Source of the DNA: Actinomycetota bacterium
Lineage (GTDB): Bacteria; Actinomycetota; Rubrobacteria; Rubrobacterales; Rubrobacteraceae
Direction of reading: 5' to 3'
Length of the DNA: 9,208 bases
Assembly (NCBI GenBank): GCA_020200675.1
Contig: JAIVIG010000037.1
Coordinates: 1-9,208 of the forward strand
In this document: one piece after another, positions 6,185 to 9,208 of the stretch
Layout of the letters: every line of letters starts with the position of its first letter
Position numbering within the stretch: position 1 is the first letter of the stretch
Notes under the pieces: model-generated
Told to the model about the DNA's origin: nothing
The model's database searches: none
The model's input: the letters and a program-made list of their open reading frames with translations, nothing else
Translations under genes and position numbers: made by a program

Positions 6185-6193
6185 TGGTATCTT
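6185..6193 (+). promoter_or_regulatory. Candidate extended -10 promoter for the small transporter and GH15 genes
   Basis: TG at 6185-6186, one base, then TATCTT at 6188-6193 has the extended -10 layout, with no clear -35. Transcription would begin near 6200, about 34 bases before TTG 6234. It resembles the element at 679-687. The rest of the 182-base divergent gap shows no RNA gene or obvious operator. Confidence 0.3.
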
Positions 6194-6233
6194 ACGCTGG
6201 TAATGTCGCGCTTTGTCTACGAAAGGGAGGCGT

Positions 6234-6659
6234 TTGAAACTGGCTGTTGTTCTCTCGCTGGTGGTCGGGGTGGCCGTGGCGTTCCAGGCGAACCTTACCT
6301 CGGTGGCGCAGCGGACGATGGGACCGGTCTTCATGGTCGCCTTGTCGGGGTTCGCTACCGCGACCGTGGCGGCGGGTATCTCGCCGTTTTTGGCGAGGCC
6401 GGAACTCACGGGACGGGCGGTGGTTTACGCGGTGGCGTCCGGGATTTTGGGAGCCTTGATCCTGGGCGGCATCGCCTACGCCGCGGGGCAGGGCGGGGTC
6501 GCGCGGACGATCTCGCTGGTTATCGCCACACAACTCCTCGTGGGTCTGGTGCTCGACAGCGTCGGCCTCTTCGGGGCCGATCCGCGGGGTTTTAGCCCGC
6601 TAACGATCCTGGGCGTGCTCCTGATCCTGATCGGCGGCGTCCTCGTGGTCCGGTACTAG
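6234..6659 (+). CDS. Small DMT transporter of the YdcZ (DUF606) type
   Basis: This 141-residue, almost wholly hydrophobic protein has four to five likely helices, near residues 3-21, 30-50, 60-82, 88-110 and 120-139. The pattern of an early AFQANLTSVAQRTMGPVFMVALSGF segment, split here around the loop, and a final LTILGVLLILIGGVLVV helix fits the half-size DMT family often labelled YdcZ or DUF606. These have one repeat instead of the two in EamA transporters and probably act as dimers. Substrates are unknown. I chose TTG 6234 because GGGAGG lies at 6225-6230; an earlier in-frame TTG at 6213 would add seven polar residues and has no comparable ribosome-binding site. The stop is one base before the GH15 ATG, so the two genes are likely co-transcribed. 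Confidence 0.8.
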   Translation: MKLAVVLSLVVGVAVAFQANLTSVAQRTMGPVFMVALSGFATATVAAGISPFLARPELTGRAVVYAVASGILGALILGGIAYAAGQGGVARTISLVIATQLLVGLVLDSVGLFGADPRGFSPLTILGVLLILIGGVLVVRY

Positions 6660-6660
6660 G

Positions 6661-8433
6661 ATGGGATACCTTCCGATAGAGAACCACGGGGTTATAGGAG
6701 ATCTGCACACGGCAGCGCTCGTCGGGACGGACGGGACGATCGACTGGTTGTGCTTGCCCGCCTTCGACTCGCCGAGCGTGTTCTGCTCGATCCTCGACGA
6801 TGAGAAGGGTGGGCACTTCGAGCTCAAGCCCGAGAGGTACGGTCGCAGCCAGCAGCTATATCTCCCGGACACGAACGTGCTCCTCACCCGCTTCCTCTCG
6901 CCCGAGGGTGTCGCCGAGATACTGGACTTCATGCCAGTCCACAACGGTGACGGCGCCCGCCATCGCCTGGTGCGCAACGTCCGGGCCGTTCGCGGTAGGG
7001 TGACCTTGAACGTCGAGTGCTTGCCCGCATTCGACTACGCGCGCGCCGGACACTCGGTCTCCTTGAGGAGGAAGGGGGCCGTCTTCCAGGGGCCAGGATT
7101 GACTCTGGGGCTCGCTTCTCCCGACGTGCCGCTCGAGGTGGGGGAGCGGGGCGCCGCGCGGGCGACGTTCGAGCTCGAGGAGGGGGAGAGCGCCACGTTC
7201 GTTCTGGCGGTGCTGGAAAGAGGCGAGAGACCCGAGGAGGTCTTCTCGGATCGCTCTTTCGAGGAGCTCCTCGAGGATACCGTGAACTACTGGCGGAGCT
7301 GGGTCTCGCGCTGCACCTACGAGGGTAGGTGGCGAGAAACGGTTCACCGCTCGGCGCTCGCCCTCAAGCTCATGGTCTACGATCCGACGGGCGCCCTGGT
7401 CGCGGCGCCCACGATGGGGTTACCCGAGTGGGTCGGCGGGGTGCGTAACTGGGACTACCGCTATACCTGGCTCAGGGACGCGGGTTTCACGCTCTACGCC
7501 CTGATCTCAATCGGTTTCGACGAGGAGGCGAGGAACTTCATGGGCTGGCTGCGCGACCGCTGCAACGCCGAGGAGACCGACGGTCTTCTGCAACCCCTCT
7601 ACGGTATCGACGGGCGCGAACGCATCGAAGAAGCCGACCTCTCGCACCTCTCCGGGTACATGGGGTCACGCCCGGTAAGGCTCGGCAACGCGGCCTACAA
7701 GCAGACCCAGCTCGACCTCTACGGGGCCGTTCTGGACGCTGCTTACCTCTACAACAAGTACGGCGCGCCGCTCGACTACGACCTGTGGAAGAGCCTCCAC
7801 AAGATCCTCGACTGGCTCAGCCGCAACTGGCCTCAAGAAGATGAGGGGATCTGGGAGGTTCGCGGGGGCAGGAGGCACTTCGTCTCCTCCAAGCTCATGA
7901 GCTGGGTAGCTCTGGAGAGGGCCGTCAGGATCTCGTACGAGCGTGGCCTGCCGTCCGGCGAGGAGATCTGGACGGCCGAGCGGGACAGGATCTACGAAGA
8001 GATCATGGAGAAGGGCTGGAACCCCGAGAAAGAGAGCTTCGTTCAGGTATACGGGGGAGAGGCCCTGGATGCTTCCCTCCTCCTCATGCCGCTCGTAAAG
8101 TTCGTGGGTCCCACCGACCCGCGTTGGCTCTCTACGCTCGCCCGCATAGAAGTGGAGCTGACCCACGACACCCTCGTCAGCCGCTACAACGTCGAGGATG
8201 CCGCCCCCGATGCCTTCGAAGGGGCCTTCGAGGGCGCCTTCAACATCTGCTCCTTCTGGTTCGTCGAATGCCTGACCCGGGCAGGCTCTGACCCACCTGG
8301 GCCTAATCAGCGCCGCCGTCAACCTCGACCAGGCCCTGGGCTCCCGATAGAGAGAACGAGATGCCGCCCAAGCTCTTCGAGGCCGTTCCGAACTTCAGCG
8401 AGGGCCGCGACGCTGCAAGGATCTCGCGCATAA
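6661..8433 (+). CDS. GH15 glucoamylase/trehalase-like protein with deleted, frameshifted C-terminus
   Basis: GH15 enzymes are inverting glycosidases (glucoamylase, glucodextranase, trehalase). An N-terminal beta-sandwich, starting GDLHTAALVGTDGTIDWL and PAFDSPSVF, spans roughly residues 1-220. The (alpha/alpha)6 barrel follows, with VRNWDYRYTWLRDA at 261-274, LSGYMGSRPVRLGNAA near 330-345, and GIWEVRGG, where Glu399 matches the general acid (Glu179 of Aspergillus glucoamylase). The match continues through FNICSFWFVECLTRAG to residue 542. The remaining 48 residues are proline/arginine-rich, unlike the family, and run 73 bases into ftcD. The correct C-terminus instead continues in another frame (8282-8350). 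The missing block normally holds the catalytic base glutamate, in the stretch before GNFPQAF-TH. The product is therefore probably inactive, unless the break is an assembly error. ATG 6661 lies one base after the previous stop. Confidence 0.9.
   Translation: MGYLPIENHGVIGDLHTAALVGTDGTIDWLCLPAFDSPSVFCSILDDEKGGHFELKPERYGRSQQLYLPDTNVLLTRFLSPEGVAEILDFMPVHNGDGARHRLVRNVRAVRGRVTLNVECLPAFDYARAGHSVSLRRKGAVFQGPGLTLGLASPDVPLEVGERGAARATFELEEGESATFVLAVLERGERPEEVFSDRSFEELLEDTVNYWRSWVSRCTYEGRWRETVHRSALALKLMVYDPTGALVAAPTMGLPEWVGGVRNWDYRYTWLRDAGFTLYALISIGFDEEARNFMGWLRDRCNAEETDGLLQPLYGIDGRERIEEADLSHLSGYMGSRPVRLGNAAYKQTQLDLYGAVLDAAYLYNKYGAPLDYDLWKSLHKILDWLSRNWPQEDEGIWEVRGGRRHFVSSKLMSWVALERAVRISYERGLPSGEEIWTAERDRIYEEIMEKGWNPEKESFVQVYGGEALDASLLLMPLVKFVGPTDPRWLSTLARIEVELTHDTLVSRYNVEDAAPDAFEGAFEGAFNICSFWFVECLTRAGSDPPGPNQRRRQPRPGPGLPIERTRCRPSSSRPFRTSARAATLQGSRA
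8212..8241 (+). repeat. 12-base tandem repeat inside the GH15 gene
   Basis: GCCTTCGAAGGG is followed by GCCTTCGAGGGC and then GCCTTC, encoding AFEG-AFEG-AF at residues 518-527. Relatives normally have a single EGTF-like segment just before CSFW, so this looks like an in-frame duplication. It lies about 40 bases upstream of the presumed deletion junction. Confidence 0.6.
8282..8350 (+). pseudogene. Out-of-frame remnant of the GH15 C-terminus
   Basis: Read from 8282 in frame 2, the sequence encodes Q followed by ALTHLGLISAAVNLDQALG, two more residues and a TAG at 8348-8350. This is the family's usual C-terminal end (PQAFTHLALI-AA-L). It is displaced one frame from the upstream gene and joined to it at GCAGGC (8281-8286). 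Its stop would be ten bases before ftcD, the expected original gene boundary. Confidence 0.8.
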
Positions 8434-9208
8434 CAGACTCGGTCCGCGCCATCTCCGGCATCATCGTCCTCGACCTACACTCCGACCCCGAGCACAACCG
8501 CAGCGTCCTCACCTTCGTCGGGGCTGCGGAGCCGCTCCTGCGGGCCTCCGTCGCCCTCGCCCGAGCCTGTATGGAGGAGATAGACCTCGCCGCCCAGAGT
8601 GGCGTTCATCCCAGGATGGGCGCGCTGGACGTCCTTCCGTTCGTACCTCTGGGTCCACCGCTCTCCGAGACCACCATCGAAGAGGCCGCAAGGCTCGCGA
8701 AGACGGTAGGAGAAGCCATCGGAGATCTGGGCCTCCCCGTCTACCTCTACGGCGCGGCAGCGAGCGCGCCCCACCGGGAGAACCTCGCCGAGGTGCGCCG
8801 CGGCGGTTACGACGGGCTCGCGGCCCGCGTCGAAGACCCGCTGTGGAAGCCCGACTACGGGCCGGAGAAGCTGCCCCCGCGCTCGGGGGCGGTCGCGGTC
8901 GGGGCGCGGCCTTTCCTCGTCGCATTCAACGCGTATCTCGACACGGACGACGTGGAGGTGGCCCGGGCCGTGGCGGGCGAGATCCGGGAGCGAGACGGCG
9001 GCCTGCCCGATGTCAAGGCCCTGGGCTTGAAGGTCGGAGGACGGGCGCAGGTTTCAATGAACCTCACGGACCTGGAACGAACCTCGATCTCCACGGCTCT
9101 CGAAGCGGTGCGCCGATCGGCCCAAAGACGCGGCGCTAAAGTCGAGTCTACCGAGCTCGTCGGCCTCGTCCCCCTGGCGGCCGTCCTGGAGGCAGCCAGA
9201 CACTATAT
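8361..9208 (+). CDS. ftcD: Glutamate formimidoyltransferase (3' truncated by window edge)
   Basis: This enzyme transfers the formimino group from N-formimino-L-glutamate to tetrahydrofolate, a late step of one histidine degradation route. The frame is open from ATG 8361 to the right edge, 282 residues of about 300 or more. Motifs in order are EAVPNFSEGRD at the N-terminus, DPEHNRSVLTFVG, SGVHPRMGALDVLPFVP with His83 matching the catalytic His82 of mammalian FTCD, PVYLYG, KPDYGP, VGARPFLVAFNAYLDTDD, VKALGLKVGGRAQVSMNLTD and ESTELVGLVPLAAV. Whether a cyclodeaminase domain follows cannot be seen. Only a weak purine-rich stretch (AGAGAGAACGAG, 8349-8360) precedes the ATG. The frameshifted GH15 reading frame overlaps its first 73 bases; ancestrally the two genes were probably ten bases apart. 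Confidence 0.95.
   Translation, partial: MPPKLFEAVPNFSEGRDAARISRITDSVRAISGIIVLDLHSDPEHNRSVLTFVGAAEPLLRASVALARACMEEIDLAAQSGVHPRMGALDVLPFVPLGPPLSETTIEEAARLAKTVGEAIGDLGLPVYLYGAAASAPHRENLAEVRRGGYDGLAARVEDPLWKPDYGPEKLPPRSGAVAVGARPFLVAFNAYLDTDDVEVARAVAGEIRERDGGLPDVKALGLKVGGRAQVSMNLTDLERTSISTALEAVRRSAQRRGAKVESTELVGLVPLAAVLEAARHY

Noticed and set aside
8287..8433. Pro/Arg-rich C-terminal tail of the GH15 reading frame as a real extra domain
   Set aside because: It is the out-of-frame reading of the normal C-terminus and of the ftcD start, so it is best explained by frameshift rather than a functional tail.

Overview
This is a strongly GC-rich window whose genes often start at GTG or TTG and are tightly packed, frequently overlapping. 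Gene content (late cobalamin genes, a UPF0173 hydrolase, a GH15 glycosidase, glutamate formimidoyltransferase) and base composition fit a high-GC actinobacterium, perhaps of the Rubrobacter type. That placement is inference from composition and gene families, not from a marker gene.

Layout. (1) 1-626: the C-terminal part of an EamA/DMT membrane transporter, cut by the left edge. (2) 726-4682: a five-gene plus-strand cluster with overlaps or 1-2 base gaps. It holds an unrecognised four-helix membrane protein, then cbiB/cobD, a cobC/cobD-type threonine-phosphate decarboxylase, cobU and cobS. The four recognised enzymes cover the late cobalamin steps: making the aminopropanol phosphate arm, attaching it, activating cobinamide with GTP, and joining the lower ligand. 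Corrin ring synthesis, cobalt insertion, adenosylation and lower-ligand activation (cobT) are not in the window. (3) 4755-5243: a single-domain cupin with its own likely promoter. (4) 5320-6051, minus strand: a UPF0173 metallo-beta-lactamase-fold hydrolase, convergent with the cupin. A short AT-rich heptanucleotide tandem repeat covers its stop codon. (5) 6234-8433: a small YdcZ-type (DUF606) DMT protein followed after one base by a GH15 glucoamylase/trehalase-like gene. (6) 8361 to the right edge: glutamate formimidoyltransferase of histidine degradation, cut by the edge.

Two places do not read as ordinary genes. The GH15 gene looks normal to residue 542, then goes out of frame. The expected family C-terminus continues in another frame immediately after a GCAGGC hexamer and stops at 8350. 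About 35-40 codons that should carry the catalytic base appear to be missing, which suggests a microhomology deletion (or an assembly error). At the cobC-cobU junction, cobU has no ATG, GTG or TTG in a sensible place. A run of seven G just before the cobC stop would, with one extra G or a -1 ribosomal slip, join CobC and CobU into one protein.

I found no RNA genes, CRISPR array, insertion sequence or convincing cobalamin riboswitch, and no clearly new multi-gene system. The most novel candidates are the possible CobC-CobU frameshift fusion and the unknown membrane protein coupled to cbiB.
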